A stretch of DNA of 64,000 nt. Origin: Dipteronia dyeriana (taxonomy: Eukaryota > Streptophyta > Magnoliopsida > Sapindales > Sapindaceae). This document shows positions 1 through 11,035 of the stretch, piece after piece. The DNA lies in assembly GCA_032871835.1 (NCBI GenBank), contig CM065297.1, positions 15,270,098 through 15,334,097 of the forward strand. Direction: 5' to 3'. Position 1 is the stretch's first letter; each line of letters begins with the position of its first letter. Made by a program: the position numbers and the translations under genes. Under the pieces are notes generated by a model, which was not told where the DNA came from, made no database searches, and was given only the letters and a program-made list of their open reading frames with translations.

Positions 1-769
1 TCTTCTATGTCGGGCACCACAAGGCTTTCTTTAGAACAATCGGTGGAGCGCGCGTCTTCCAGGTTTAGTGCTAGGGTTATCCCGCCTTGGATAGTCGTTA
101 CTTGGGTGAGCTGTTTATCTAGAGTTGTTGGGTTAGCCGACACTGCGTAGCATTTCCTAACTGCTTGTTGATCACCCCGAACCTCTCCCACCTTGTCTTC
201 TACCGAAAACTTCAGGACATTGTGGTAAATAGACAGGACCCCTTCAGGGATGATAGGAATGGCCTCCCTAATATTACGTTGTAGGCCAACGAGGTATCCA
301 CCACCACGAAGCCGGTCATGATGTTTTGTTGAAGAGGTGTGGCTCCGATGATTACGGGTAGGATTTTTGATCCTATGGGTGTGATGGAGTCTCCAGTGAA
401 GCCGTATAATGGAGTAGTACAACTGTTGTAGCACCATTGCTTCAAGTTTAGTTTTTCCAAAGTGTCTTTGAACAGAACGTCGACGATGCTACCTGTGTCG
501 ACGAGCACACGGTGCACCATGAAGTTGGCAATTTGTAATGTAATGACAATGGGGTCATCATGTGGTTGCACGGTGTTAAAGACATCTGCTTCAGTGAAGA
601 TGATTTGAGACAGCTGGGAGGGGTTGATTGGTCTTTGGTAGATCTTGAAGCTATCCCGCCCCTCGTCCTTACGAGGGACCTTCCTCGTATGACTTTTTAT
701 GGAATTGTTAGAGGTGCCGGCTAGAGTGGGACCTCTGCTAATAGTGTGTATTACCTGAATTTGTTGCAT
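1..769 (-). pseudogene. Retrotransposon A pol start: aspartic protease
   Basis: The minus-strand frame 769-212 encodes a retropepsin-like domain with the active-site motif VLVDTGS (about residues 88-94) and a downstream ILGRPF motif typical of plant Ty3/gypsy proteases. The protease would cut the Gag-Pol polyprotein. The frame stops at 212 within a sequence whose continuation in another frame still resembles pol and runs to base 1, so a frameshift near 230 is likely. The upstream gag frame ends just before it. This is a decayed transposon gene, not a host gene. Confidence 0.8.
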
Positions 770-778
770 CAGGTCCGT

Positions 779-2451
779 CTAATCTCCCTTCCTCTTCTCA
801 GCATGTTCCCGGATCTCGGCTTGCACCTTCCTTCCAGTTTGAATGTTCTCCCTGACTTGTTGTAAGAACTCTATCAAGCATCCTCCCCTGATCAAAGCCT
901 CAATCTGGTTCCGCAGGTTGTAGCATTCTGAAGTATTATGCCTTACGTCCTCGTGAAAATCGCAATATTTGTAACGATTTCTTTTATCGACCGGGGCTTT
1001 CATAGGAGCAGGTTTCTGTAAAAAACCCTTATCCCGAATGGTGAGGTAGACTGTTTCTCAGGATGCATTCAAGAGAGTGTAATGGTCGTACCCCCTCTCA
1101 TCGCGGGCTATAGGGGCCACTGTCCTGGGAGGTGGTAAAGCTTGAGGAGGAGCCCGTTTTTCTAGATACCTTTCTGATCTGGGCAGATGAAGAGGGAAAC
1201 CGTATGTTGACTTATTATGGGGTTTGTTTCGGCTTTTCTGATCTTGCTCAGGTATGAGATCTTCCTTCTTTTATCGCTTTTCAGTTCTCATGTCATCATG
1301 CTCCATCTTGACCTTGAGTTGTTCGTCGACCTCGATATGTTCCAAAGCCCGATCATAGGCTTCCTGGTAGGTTTTCGGAGGTCTCTTGGTAAAAGACCGG
1401 AATAGTTTTTCTGCCTACAAGTTTCTTTTGAAGTTGGTAGGGTTTCTCTCTCGGTGAAGACCCGTATCTGGATGACTTCCTTGTGGAACCGCTCGACATA
1501 AGCCTAGAGAGTTTCCCCTATCTCCTGAATCACGTATTGTAGATGAATCGGGTCCTTCAGTCGGGGCTTAACCCCCTGGAACTGTGAGCAGAAGTCAGTT
1601 GATAATTTGGTGAAGAAATCTACGCTCCTGGCGGGTAGTTTCCTAAACCAGGTCTTAGCATAATCCGTGAGTGTAGTGGGGAACATCCGACACATAGCGG
1701 CCTTAGTTGTGTTCTGGACCTCTATCTATTGAACGAAGCTCTCTAAGTGGCTCAGCGGATCTTCAGTCCCAGAGAACCTGTTAGCTGGCATTTTGAACTT
1801 AGGCGGGAGTTCTGCCTCTCAGATCCTTCTGGTGAAGGGGGCGTTCATTTCACTTAGAGGATCTTTCTTGTCCTCCTTGTACTTCCCCCTCTTCATCAAT
1901 TGGACCTTTTTCTGTAGCTCTGCCAACTGGCCACTTAGTCGCTTGCTTTCGAACTTCCTTGAGTCGATCTCGGATTCCTCACTATCAGATCCCTCTGATG
2001 AACTGGTGACCTCTACCCGGTTCCTCCTTTGGAGGGGGCTTGCTCGAGGACATGGTTGAGTTTCTTCTTCTCTACCCCGGGCTTTCCTTCTTGTAGTTAT
2101 TGGGTGGAGGAGCTCTTCCCGTTCCCCGGGAAAAACATCTACCGCGGATCTGACTTGTCATGGTTGGTAGCGTGGCAGCTCTTCGGGAACATGGGGCACG
2201 GGCCCTAGCCTATCCCGAATCGAGGTCGAGAGCCCCGCTCTGTTACGAGTTGATTCCCGAGGGGCAGGTCCCAATCGATCAAAGGCAGGCTGCCTAGCCC
2301 CAGGCCTGCTTGATTCCCCCTGATTGCAGAGACCCAATTGTTGAATAGTGATACTCTCAGCGAGTAGTCGAAGGCGGACGTTCTCTACAAAGGCCGCCGC
2401 TTGTTGGTCAAGCTCGACCTGGCTTCCAAAAGGGGGATCCAGAGCTCGCAC
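779..2451 (-). pseudogene. Retrotransposon A gag, fragmented
   Basis: Three minus-strand frames carry pieces of a plant gypsy Gag. The frame 2451-2158 is an N-terminal, R/P-rich segment. The frame 1695-1504 has the retrotransposon-gag core (an AKTWFRKLP-like segment followed by a LSTDFCSQF-like segment). The frame 1003-779 has the CDFHxxxxHxTxEC segment, with L/IEAL following, that precedes the protease in this lineage. Gag forms the virus-like particle. Between these frames the reading is interrupted by stops and shifts, so no intact protein is possible. Confidence 0.75.
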
Positions 2452-2633
2452 AATAGCTGGTTGGATAGGTATCTGGCTATGAAGCCTTGATTTTTTCCTT
2501 AAATTCAGGACCTTTCGTTTCGACGTAGCAGAAGGTTATCCCGAGGTGCCTTGTTGCCCTTGTGAGGAGCGAAGCTTTAAGACGACTTTGAAATAAAGAA
2601 CTTTTTGAATGTAAAAAAATGGTGGTGTGAGAG

Positions 2634-2653
2634 GTTTCCTACAGACGGTGCCA
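2634..2653 (-). other. Primer binding site of retrotransposon A
   Basis: On the minus strand, directly after the LTR, the sequence reads TGGCACCGTCTGTAGG. It resembles the TGGCGCCGT start of the primer sites of Tat/Athila-type elements, usually ascribed to tRNA-Asp. Its position, a few bases inside the LTR end, is what a minus-strand DNA primer site requires. The tRNA identity is inference. Confidence 0.6.
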
Positions 2654-2658
2654 GAAAG

Positions 2659-3772
2659 TGTTGAAGGGAAATTTGCTCGAGATGAGAAATTTCTGTTAAC
2701 ACCCTCGAGACCACTACCACGAAAGCGGTGGCCAGGGTCGGTACCGTTTGTTCCAGACCTGTTTAAGAGAGAGACGAGTAGTAATAACAGTAAATGGGAG
2801 CTCTATTATTGATATATCACTTTAAGATACAAATAACTCTCTTGTTTGCTCACAATCTCTCGGAAGTGTAGGGTGGTGGCAACTCGGTGCCTGTCGAATA
2901 GTGGAGATGAAGGTGATCGTGTTCTGAAATTAGAATTTAGGCCCTCTTTCTATGTGTATATCTGTTGTTTATGATTTTCTTACTCCGTCGTTCGTTGTTC
3001 TTTTTTTTTCATGCTTGGCTTCACATATATATATCGTCCAAGAAGGTTTTTAGTTCGCGAATACTCTACCGTAATCTCATGAATCCGTTCCCTCCTTATC
3101 GGGTGGGATTCGTTACTTAAATTTGAATTGTTTCAGGATTCGATGACATCGTTGACGAAGATAAGTTTGTTCTCTTATTTGAATTTAAACTCTTGACGTG
3201 CAAGTAAATATTATGTTAAGATGATCCTGTGTGTACTCGTGCCATGGATCTTCATGGAGGTCACCCTGCCAGCTGCTTGTTGCACCGTAGAGCGAGGTAG
3301 ATCCCTACTCTGGCTCTGTTCTTAGAAACTTAAGATGGATTTTCCCTGACCTTTGGGGGCTTGAGGTGCTCTTGTAGACCCTCCTTAGAGGTAGCTGGGG
3401 TAGTGTAGATTTAGGCATGATTCTGGCATGATTCTTCCTTTATGTCCAGCAAGGACAACGGGCTTCTGAAGAGGTTGGTGGGCTTCTTTCGAAGCTCTCT
3501 TAAGCTTGGAGACTTCCCCTGGCATCTACAGGGCGGTTATGGAGCTCGACCTCTGAGCCGGGGTTCCCCGATAGATGGCCTGAAGAAGCCGGCTTCTAGT
3601 ACTCTTGTGGGGGCTCTTCCCGATTGTGCCTGGCTTGTCTTCTGATAGCTTTGAAGCCTAATCGGCCTTCCCTACTCCTGTGGGTTGGCTTTACGGTCTT
3701 TCCGGGCTTCATGATTGTTGATTATGGGTGGAAAATTTCTCTTTGATCCCTGACCAAATTTCAATATTAAAG
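2659..3772 (-). repeat. LTR of retrotransposon A (5' LTR, minus orientation)
   Basis: This ~1.1-kb block is the reverse complement of 9646-10749, with roughly 80-90% identity by eye over its full length. On the minus strand it ends with CAACA just before the primer site. Its start is mutated relative to the TGTTAATA start of the other copy. Shared landmarks include the segment with GCAGCTGGCAGGGTGACCTC and the ATATATAT stretch. Boundaries are good to a few bases. Confidence 0.85.
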
Positions 3773-5635
3773 TATAAGCCTAGAACCACGATAAAAGCTC
3801 AAGCACTAGCGGACTTTGTGGCCGAACTTTCAGTACCTTAAAATCAGGCAACTCCGCGGTAATAGATGTTACCCTTGAAAGGATTCCAGAAGCTGACAAC
3901 TGGCCGGAGGACTGCGAGTCATGGACTCTCTACACTGACGGAGCTTCCGGGCAGTCTGGGGGAGGAACGGGCATAGTCCTCATCGACCCCGAAGGAACTG
4001 AGTGCTACCATTGTTTCAGATTCGAATTTAAAGCCACAAACAATGAAGCGGAATACGAAGCCCTGCTAGCTGGGATTAAAGCTGTCATAGAGCTCGGGGT
4101 CGATTACTTGAACATCAAGAGCGACTCTTTACTCGTGGTCAACCAAGTTTCCGGGAATTATCATGCCAAAAGGGATAACATGATCGCTTACCTGAAACTG
4201 ATACAACAGCTCAGGTCCAGATTTAGGGTATTCAGAATGGAGCAGATACCTTGACAACTAAATCATCGGGCTGACGTCCTAGCTAAGATAGTTGCCTATG
4301 GTGGCCAGACCCTACCGCACAGTGTCCCTCTTCAAGTAATCCCCCTACCTAGCACTACGACTGGTACAGAAGCTTATACCCTGGACCGACAGCCATGCTG
4401 GATGGATCCAATAGCAGACTATCTACAGGACGGAAAACTCCCCAGGGAGCCCGACCAAGCTAGGAGGGTTAAAAGGCTCTCGGTCCGATATTGCATAGTG
4501 GATGGACATTTATACCGAAGGGGCAAATCCCTTCCCCTGCTCCGATGTCTACACCCGGAAGATGCCAAGTGGGCTTTGAGAGAGGTTCATTCTAGGGAAT
4601 GCGGGAATCATATTAGAGGAGAGGCCTTGGCATATCAGGTTCTCCGCATGGGGTATTACTGGCCGACCATCCATCAAGATGCTAAGAACTTGGTGCAAAC
4701 CTGCGAGGCGTGCCAGAAGGCCGTAAACTTGAGTCACCTCCCTCCTGAGAGTTTGTCATCTCTTAGCTCGCCCTACCCTTTTGCTATGTGGGGAGTCGAT
4801 TTGATTGGACCACTTCTTACAGCTCTGGGACAAGCCAAACACGCTATCGTAGCAATTGATTACTTTACAAGATGGGTTGAAGCCGGACCACTGTCCCAGA
4901 TATCGGAATAGAACACAACAAGATTTATCAAAACCAATGTAGTTTGCAGGTTTGAAAACCCCTCTGGTTATCATAACCGACCTTGGGAAACAGTTCGACA
5001 ATGCCCGATTCAGAGATTTCTATCAAGGTTTGGGAATCGACCTTCGTTTATATTCGGTAGCCCACCCTATGACCAATGGTCGGGTGGAATCCACGAACAA
5101 AACCATCAAGAAGTTGTTGAAGAAAAAGCTACAACAAAAGAAAGGCAGATGGGTAGAGGAGCTTCCCGAGGTCCTTTGGGCTTACCGCACTACAAAGAGA
5201 ACAGCTACCTGGGAAACGCCCTACTCGCTGGCCTTCAGGGTTGAAGCAGTCCTACCTATAGAGCACAAGTTGACCTCCTTTAAAGTCCAACGGTTTGAAC
5301 CGGGAAGCAATGAAAACAAGCTCCGAGCTAGCTTGGACCTCCTGGAGGAAAAACAAGATCAAATAGTTGAAAAGGTAGCAATCTACCAAGGCAGGATTGC
5401 CAGGTACTTTAACAAGAGGGTTAAAACCCGAAGCTTCAAAGAACGGGATTTGGTCCTCCGGAAAGTGACGTTGAACACCAGGAAGAGGTCAGACGGGGTC
5501 CTAGGGCCCAACAGGGAAGGACCCTACCTAATAAAAATGGTGATTCGTAATGGGGCGTACAAGCTCGAGGATATGGATGGCCGACTCATCGACCATACTT
5601 GGAATGCGGATTACCTAAGGAAATTCTACCCTTGA
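3773..5635 (+). pseudogene. Retrotransposon B pol 3' part: RNase H and integrase
   Basis: Translation from 3773 begins with the YKPRT...AQALADF linker of gypsy pol. An RNase H domain follows, with YTDGAS, NNEAEYEAL and SDS motifs and a NHRAD box near 4258-4272. The integrase has a zinc-binding H..H..CxxC module (about 4588-4716), a WGVDLIGP core start (first Asp), a TDLGKQFDN second Asp at 4979-5005 and a C-terminal chromatin-contact region ending at 5635. Breaks: a stop (taa) at about 3839, a TGA at 4252-4254 just before the NHRAD box, a TAG at 4909-4911 and a frame change near 4950. The domain order fits Ty3/gypsy. Confidence 0.9.
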
Positions 5636-6707
5636 ACAGGGGACTCAGGAGTAGGCAACCTCAGACTAACTTATTTTATTTTTTTTTTCTTCTGACAGTA
5701 TTGTACTCCATCTTCCATATCAATAAAGCTAGCCTTATCCTATTTACTCCTTCTTCAACTATGTCCCACAACGATTTGGGTATATATGGAAAGTTTCGAC
5801 AATATCGCCTCAAGACCAGGGGTAAGCCGGGGAAGCCCCCTCGCTGCTCCTGATGCCTCGGCCGGGCACCACCACCGCCAAGAAGGGTCTGAGTGTAAGA
5901 GCATAGTTTCCATCTGGATCTCGAGACCAGAAAATAGCTAGATAGCGCTCCTGATGCCTTGGTCGGGCTACCACCCCCAAGAAGGATCTGAGTGTAAGAG
6001 CATAGTTGTCATCCAGATCTCGAGACCAGGAAATAGCTAGATAGCCCTTCTGATGCCTAGGTCGGGCTACCACCCCCAAGAAGGATCTGTGTGTAAGAGC
6101 ATAGTTGCCATCCAGACTAGGAAATAGCTAGATAGCGCTCCTGATGCCTTGGTCGGGCTACCACCCCCAAGAAGAAATCAAGCTTGAAAGCCCGGAAGCC
6201 CTTCTGATCCCGAGCCTAAGAAGGGACTAAACAATTCTCCACTTAATGTTCTACTCGGGCTACAACCTTCTAAAGGGGCTCGGGGATGAAGGGCTCGACT
6301 TACTTAAACTCTAAATGCTCCTGTTATTTTACTAGCTCTCCTTGATACAGGGTTACTTACTACAGTAAACCCATAATCAAACAAGGGGACTGTCAGCTGA
6401 AGAAAGTGGAGCTAGGAGTTCCATTGGTATAGGGGATCAATGCCAATAACTTGTTTTTCTTATCTTAATTTTTCCCAAAGATAGCTCGCTTCGATATAAA
6501 AGATGGACGAACAAGAAAGTTCGTGGGAGCCAGATTTAGATATGAGATTAAACTTTTATTATCAAGTAAGAGAGCCTATCCCTCAACAAGGCTACTACAA
6601 GCAAGGAGGGCCCAATCCCTGGTTCGGGCTACAAAGGAAAAATAATAAGAGATCAAACACAGTTGAAGATGAGATGCTCACCCCTTTTTCCGGGCATTCA
6701 AAATAAA
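5636..6707 (+). other. Non-coding 3' region of retrotransposon B
   Basis: Between integrase and the antisense ORF. It contains the tandem repeats listed separately (5851-6180) and a short plus-strand frame (6503-6706) with no recognisable domain. No other gene is visible. Long non-coding stretches with satellites here are usual in Tat-lineage elements. Confidence 0.6.
5851..6180 (+). repeat. ~100-bp tandem repeat, about 3.3 copies
   Basis: The landmark TGATGCC starts at 5851, 5952, 6051 and 6142, giving periods of 101, 99 and 91 bp. Each unit carries the cores CGGGC(T)ACCACCCCCAAGAAG, GTGTAAGAGCATAGTT and AATAGCTAGATAGC. The third unit has a small deletion and the fourth is partial. Confidence 0.9.
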
Positions 6708-9374
6708 TTACATGGAAGAGAACTCAAGCTTCTTCGTCTTCCTGAGGGCCTTCTTCTTTCTCCTCCATAGAATGGACCTCGCCCTATGCTCCCCTTCCCT
6801 CCCCGATCGCGGCTCGTTCGGGCCAGCTGCATCAGCTGCCCCCTTCACCTCATCCTGCGGATCAACCCCGGCTTCCTCGGGTTCAGCAGGATCCTCCTCC
6901 ATGATTTCATTGATCACTGCCATAACTTCAGGCGGTATAGCTGCTTCAAGAAGGCTGGACACTGACTCAAGCACGTTTCCGCCTTCTATTGACTCCATTC
7001 CTAAGAGCACTGCGGAGGAATCTCTGGCTTCAGCAAGGCCTCTTTCTGGCTCCTCGTTGTGAACCCCTTTTGAGGATTTGCCAGGACCGGATGCTGGTAA
7101 AACTGGAAAAGGAGGAGACATATTTGGCCCTCTCCAACTGCTTCTCAGTTCCCTCCCCGGAAGGACCAGCTCTATCAGTTTTGGGGTGAGACATCTCTTC
7201 AGCCCGCGACATGACCTCTGCTCTATCCTATCCTGCGATACTAGAAAGATCAAATGGGGGGGAAGTGCCTCTGCAACCTAATAGGAGGCATAGAAGTACC
7301 CCTCGCTAAAAGATGCTTCCACTTCGGTTTGGAGCTGGGTAACTCGAGCCTGTAAGTTTTGGTTTTCAACATTTAGGGCCTTCGCCTCTCCCCTTCAGTC
7401 ATCCCGGTAGCTAGCCCGCCACTTCGACCGAAGAGTCTCCTGATCAAAAGCTTGCTTCAGCCTCTAATGATCGCATTGAAGCTCAGCTAGCTGCGTCCCA
7501 TTCTCTGTTGGCTGGAGGTCATCTCTTTGACCAATGTCTGAGCCCGCGCTAGCAACCCCATTGCTCACTCAGCTTCAGCCTCAGCCTTGGCTGCCCGATC
7601 ACGGAGAAAGGCTACCTGATGCCCCATGGCTACCTGAAACTTGAAAGCCTGCAAAGGAAAATCATGTTAGAAAATGACAAGTCAAGTAGCTCAATGAAGA
7701 AGTAAAATCGACATTTTACCTGTGCTAAAAGGGCGGACCCTTTGGTGATCAAGATGTCTACAGGCATCGCGGACATCCTTGAAAGCCCGCCGTCTAGACA
7801 ATATGCGACAAATTGCTTCAGGACCTCATCCTGACCCAGCAAGCTCAATTGCTGGTGGGGGCGAGAAGGGGCGACCTTAGAAAAATCAGCATCGGGCTCC
7901 CCGGGAACCTCGACTACCCGAGATACAACCGGATCTGCAGAGAGGGGTAGCGGGACTCGGGGGGGATCGTTTGGAGCAGTAACTTCTGAATGAGGGGCAA
8001 GAATATACTTATTAACGACTTGGGAAGCATACCATCCTCGGTTTAAAGCCTTCGCAACCCGAGACGCCATAAGAGCCATCTTGGACTTCACCTGGGAAGG
8101 GGAAGGGGAAAGAACAAATGGGGAAACTACCTTAGTTATTAACCCCCCCTTCTTCGGAACAGTAGGGGGAGCTCCCGGAGACGATCTGGAATGAGGAGAA
8201 GGAATCCCATCTTGTCGGGCTTCGCGAGAAGCTGGAGCAACAACAAATACTGTTAGAGAAAAGAATCAAGATTATCAGAACTGAACCCTCAAATAAAAAA
8301 AAAATAAAAAAAAAGCAAGATAGATCGAGATACTTACGAGGGGTAGCACCGGATATCCGCAAGTATCTGTTCACCCTGCGGGGATCGAAGGGGTCGGCGG
8401 TCGAAAACTTCAGATTCAAATAATTTCTAGCTAGGATGGTCTTCAGCACGGCTTCAGATTCATCGGGCAAGGAATCCCGACTTTGTCACTAAAGGTGGTG
8501 AAAACTTCGAGCTTATACCCACCGACGAAGAAGGAGGTCCCCCAGTCTCCCCCGGCCAATACCCAGTCTTCTTTCCAAGCGGGGTTCTTCTTTGAAGCCC
8601 AGGGGATGATAAAGTTGAGCCTATTCTTAGCCTTGGCATAGAATTGGCCTTGTAGGACTCCTGCCAGGCTGCCGATCTGGAAAAGAAATGCGAGCTCCTC
8701 AGCACCGGGCTCCTTGGTTACGCCGCTCAGCTCACATAGCTCCCTCCACAATACCAGGTAGCTGATTAGATGCCTCCAGAAGCCGGGCGTCATTTGAAGC
8801 GGAGCCAGCTGAAGGGCATTGAGAGCCCGCCGTAGGGTAGGGTGGAGATGAAGCCTCACCCCGCTCTCAAAGCCGCGACATGGATAGGAAGCACGCCTTT
8901 GGGCTGGCAAAAAGCATCGTAGTTCCGATGGGGGACGATTAGAAAAACGGTATCAGGAATACCATACTTGTCCAGTAAACGGCCGATCGACTGAGGATCG
9001 ACAGTAGAGTCGGGGATGACCCTGGGTTCGAAAGGAAGGATTATCACTGGAGGAAGCTCCACCACCGTGACTTGAGCCCCCCATACAGTATCTAATCTCT
9101 CCCCGACGTCAGAGTCTTCGACGACTAAGTTCAGAGGGTTGTCAGGACGGTTCGAAAAGCCAGAGCCCATAGAAGCGTTCCTGTTTGAACGACGGCACTG
9201 GCGGAGGGGGGAAGATTCATCGTCGCTTGAAATCCCTCTCACCCGCTTAAGAGGAGTTAGGTTAGGGCCCCCGAAGCCCTCCACCAAGGCATCAACACTA
9301 TCTGTGGAAGTCGACATCGATGGGAAAGAGAGGTGAGAGAGCAAGTGAAAGATTTTGATGGAAAAAATAGGCAA
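6708..9374 (-). pseudogene. Antisense ORF of retrotransposon B (gypsy-type transposon protein, PF04195-like)
   Basis: Successive minus-strand frames (9374-8856, 8910-8443, 8470-8132, 8091-7630, then 7253-6708) make one broken gene. The likely start is ATG near 9317 (STSTDSVDALVEG). The second frame has the ...TPGFWRHLISYLVLW... block and an aromatic-rich region including GGDWGTSFFVGG, which match the Pfam 'putative gypsy type transposon' family as I know it. Later pieces are rich in A, E and Q and look coiled-coil. Frame changes near 8880 and 8460 disrupt it, and introns are possible near 8330 and 8100. Function is unknown. It lies antisense to pol, between pol and the 3' LTR. Confidence 0.65.
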
Positions 9375-9630
9375 GAAGAAATTTGAAAGTTTGAGATTTG
9401 AGGAAGTATGAAGAAGGTGACACGGCTTAAATAGAGGTCTATGGACGATATCCTCGGGAAGATCACCGCCGTATTACAGCCATTTTTCTTTGAATAACAC
9501 TCAGTTTCAAATTCAAAATGTTGGGTAATTAATGAGAAAATTTTGCTCTCATTAATTATCTTTATGGCGAATAACTTTCTCAATTAAACAAGGAATATGA
9601 CTCTAACCCCAACTCTACCACCGGTGTTCA

Positions 9631-9645
9631 AGTCAGAGGGGACTC
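9631..9645 (+). other. Polypurine tract of retrotransposon B (putative)
   Basis: The purine-rich AGTCAGAGGGGACTC lies immediately before the LTR start TGTTAATAG, where the plus-strand primer of an LTR retrotransposon belongs. Position, not experiment, supports this. Confidence 0.5.
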
Positions 9646-10749
9646 TGTTAATAGGGAAATTTGGCCAGTGGTCAAAGAGAAATTTTCCACCTTCAATCGA
9701 CAATCATGAAGTCTGGAAAAGCCACCCAGTAAGAGCAGGAAAGGTCGGTTCGGCTTCAAAGTTACCAAAAGATAAGCCAGACGCGACCGGGACAAGCCCC
9801 CACAGGAGTACTGGAGCCCGGGCTTCTCCAGGCCATCTATTGGGAAACCTCGGCTCAAAGGTCGAGCTCCACAACTGCCCGTAAATTCCAAGGGAAGTGT
9901 CCAAGCTCAAGGGACATTCTAAAGAAGCCCACCAACCTCTCTAGAAGCCCGCTGTCCTTCTTGGGCATAAGGGAAGAATCACGCCTGGATCTACACTACC
10001 CCAGCTACCTCCCGGAGAGGTCTACAAGAGCACCTCAAGCCCCCACAGGTCAGGAAAAATCCATCTTAAGCTTCTAAGAACAGAGTCAAAGCATGGATCC
10101 ACCTCGCTCTACGGGGCAACGGCCAGCTGGCAGGGTGACCTCCATGAAGATCGATGCAACGAATGAACACAGGATCATCTCCACATGATATCTACATGCA
10201 CGTCAAGAGTTTTAATCCAAATAAGGGAACCAACTTATCTTCGTCAACGATGCCATCGAATCCGGAAATAATTCAAATTTAAATAACAAATCCCGTCCGA
10301 TAAGGAGGGAACGGATTCATGAGATTACGGTAGAGTATTCGTAAACTAAAAACCTACTTGGACGATATATATATGTAAAGCCAAGCAAGGGGAAAGATAT
10401 AGACAAAAAAAAACGAACGACAGAGACAGAAAATTATAAACACCAGACCTACATATAGAAGGAGGGCCTAAATTCTGATTACAGAACACGGTCACCTTCA
10501 TCTCCACTATTCGACAGGCACCAAGGTGCTACCACCCTATACCTCCGAGAGATTGTGAGCAGATAAGAGAGTTATTTGTATCTTAAAGCAAAATATCAAA
10601 TATAGAGCTCCCATTTACTGTTATTACCTCTCATCTCTCTCTTAATCAGGTCGGGAACCAACGGTACCGACCCCGACCACCGCTTTCGTGGTAGTGGTCT
10701 CGAGGATATTAATAGAAATTTCTCATCTCGAGTAAATTTCCCGTCAACA
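9646..10749 (+). repeat. 3' LTR of retrotransposon B
   Basis: Begins TGTTAA and ends TCAACA, near-perfect short inverted termini. It matches the reverse complement of 2659-3772 over its whole length. The short end repeats, the upstream polypurine-like tract and the host-like sequence after 10749 define it as a 3' LTR. Confidence 0.85.
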
Positions 10750-10754
10750 ACTTG

Positions 10755-11035
10755 TTTTGTTTTTCATTTTTTTATTTTTAGAAAATAAAATAAAAAACGG
10801 TTAACGAACGCGTTTTTGAAATCGTTTTTTAAAAATAAAAACGAAAACGGACTGAAAAACAGCTACAGGACAGGGCCAAGTATTTTATGTTTTTCAAATA
10901 TTTTACTGCTAACACTGGTTTTATTTTTTATTTTTTGGAAATAAAATAAAAAACAGTTACCAAACGCGAATTCGAAATCACTTTGAAAAATAAAAATTAA
11001 AACGGATTGAAAAACAGTTGCGGGACGGGAGGCTA
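10755..11035 (+). repeat. Two tandem arm copies of the GGCCC-ended TIR element
   Basis: Blocks 10755-10876 and 10877-11035 each run through AAATAAAA and CGGTTAACGAACGC-like sequence to ACGGACTGAAAAACAGCT and CAGGACAGGGCC (the second diverged to GGGACGGGAGGC). The same order makes up the right arm of the element ending at 48622. No opposite arm was found nearby, so these are solo or truncated ends. Confidence 0.7.

Larger units (their letters stand above)
1..3772 (-). mobile_element. Ty3/gypsy (Tat-like) LTR retrotransposon A, 5' part, reversed, cut by window start
   Basis: Read on the minus strand, this holds in order an LTR (3772 to 2659), a primer binding site, gag fragments, an aspartic protease and the start of further pol sequence running off the window. 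That is the gag-protease-pol order of Ty3/gypsy elements. Its LTR is the reverse complement of the LTR at 9646-10749, so both belong to one family. The upstream edge of the LTR abuts plus-strand pol sequence of element B in the middle of the gene, which fits insertion of A into B in the opposite orientation. The coding parts are broken. The RT region and the other LTR lie outside the window. Confidence 0.85.
3773..10749 (+). mobile_element. Ty3/gypsy (Tat-like) LTR retrotransposon B, 3' part
   Basis: Plus-strand element beginning mid-pol (RNase H linker) and running through integrase, a non-coding stretch with ~100-bp tandem repeats, an antisense ORF, a purine-rich tract and a 3' LTR. An antisense ORF between pol and the 3' LTR is known from Tat-lineage elements. 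Its 5' half should lie beyond the left window edge, on the far side of nested element A. The integrase and RNase H carry stops and a frameshift, so the copy is dead. Confidence 0.8.

Noticed and set aside
6503..6706. 67-codon plus-strand frame in retrotransposon B
   Set aside because: No domain and no counterpart recognised; left as non-coding.
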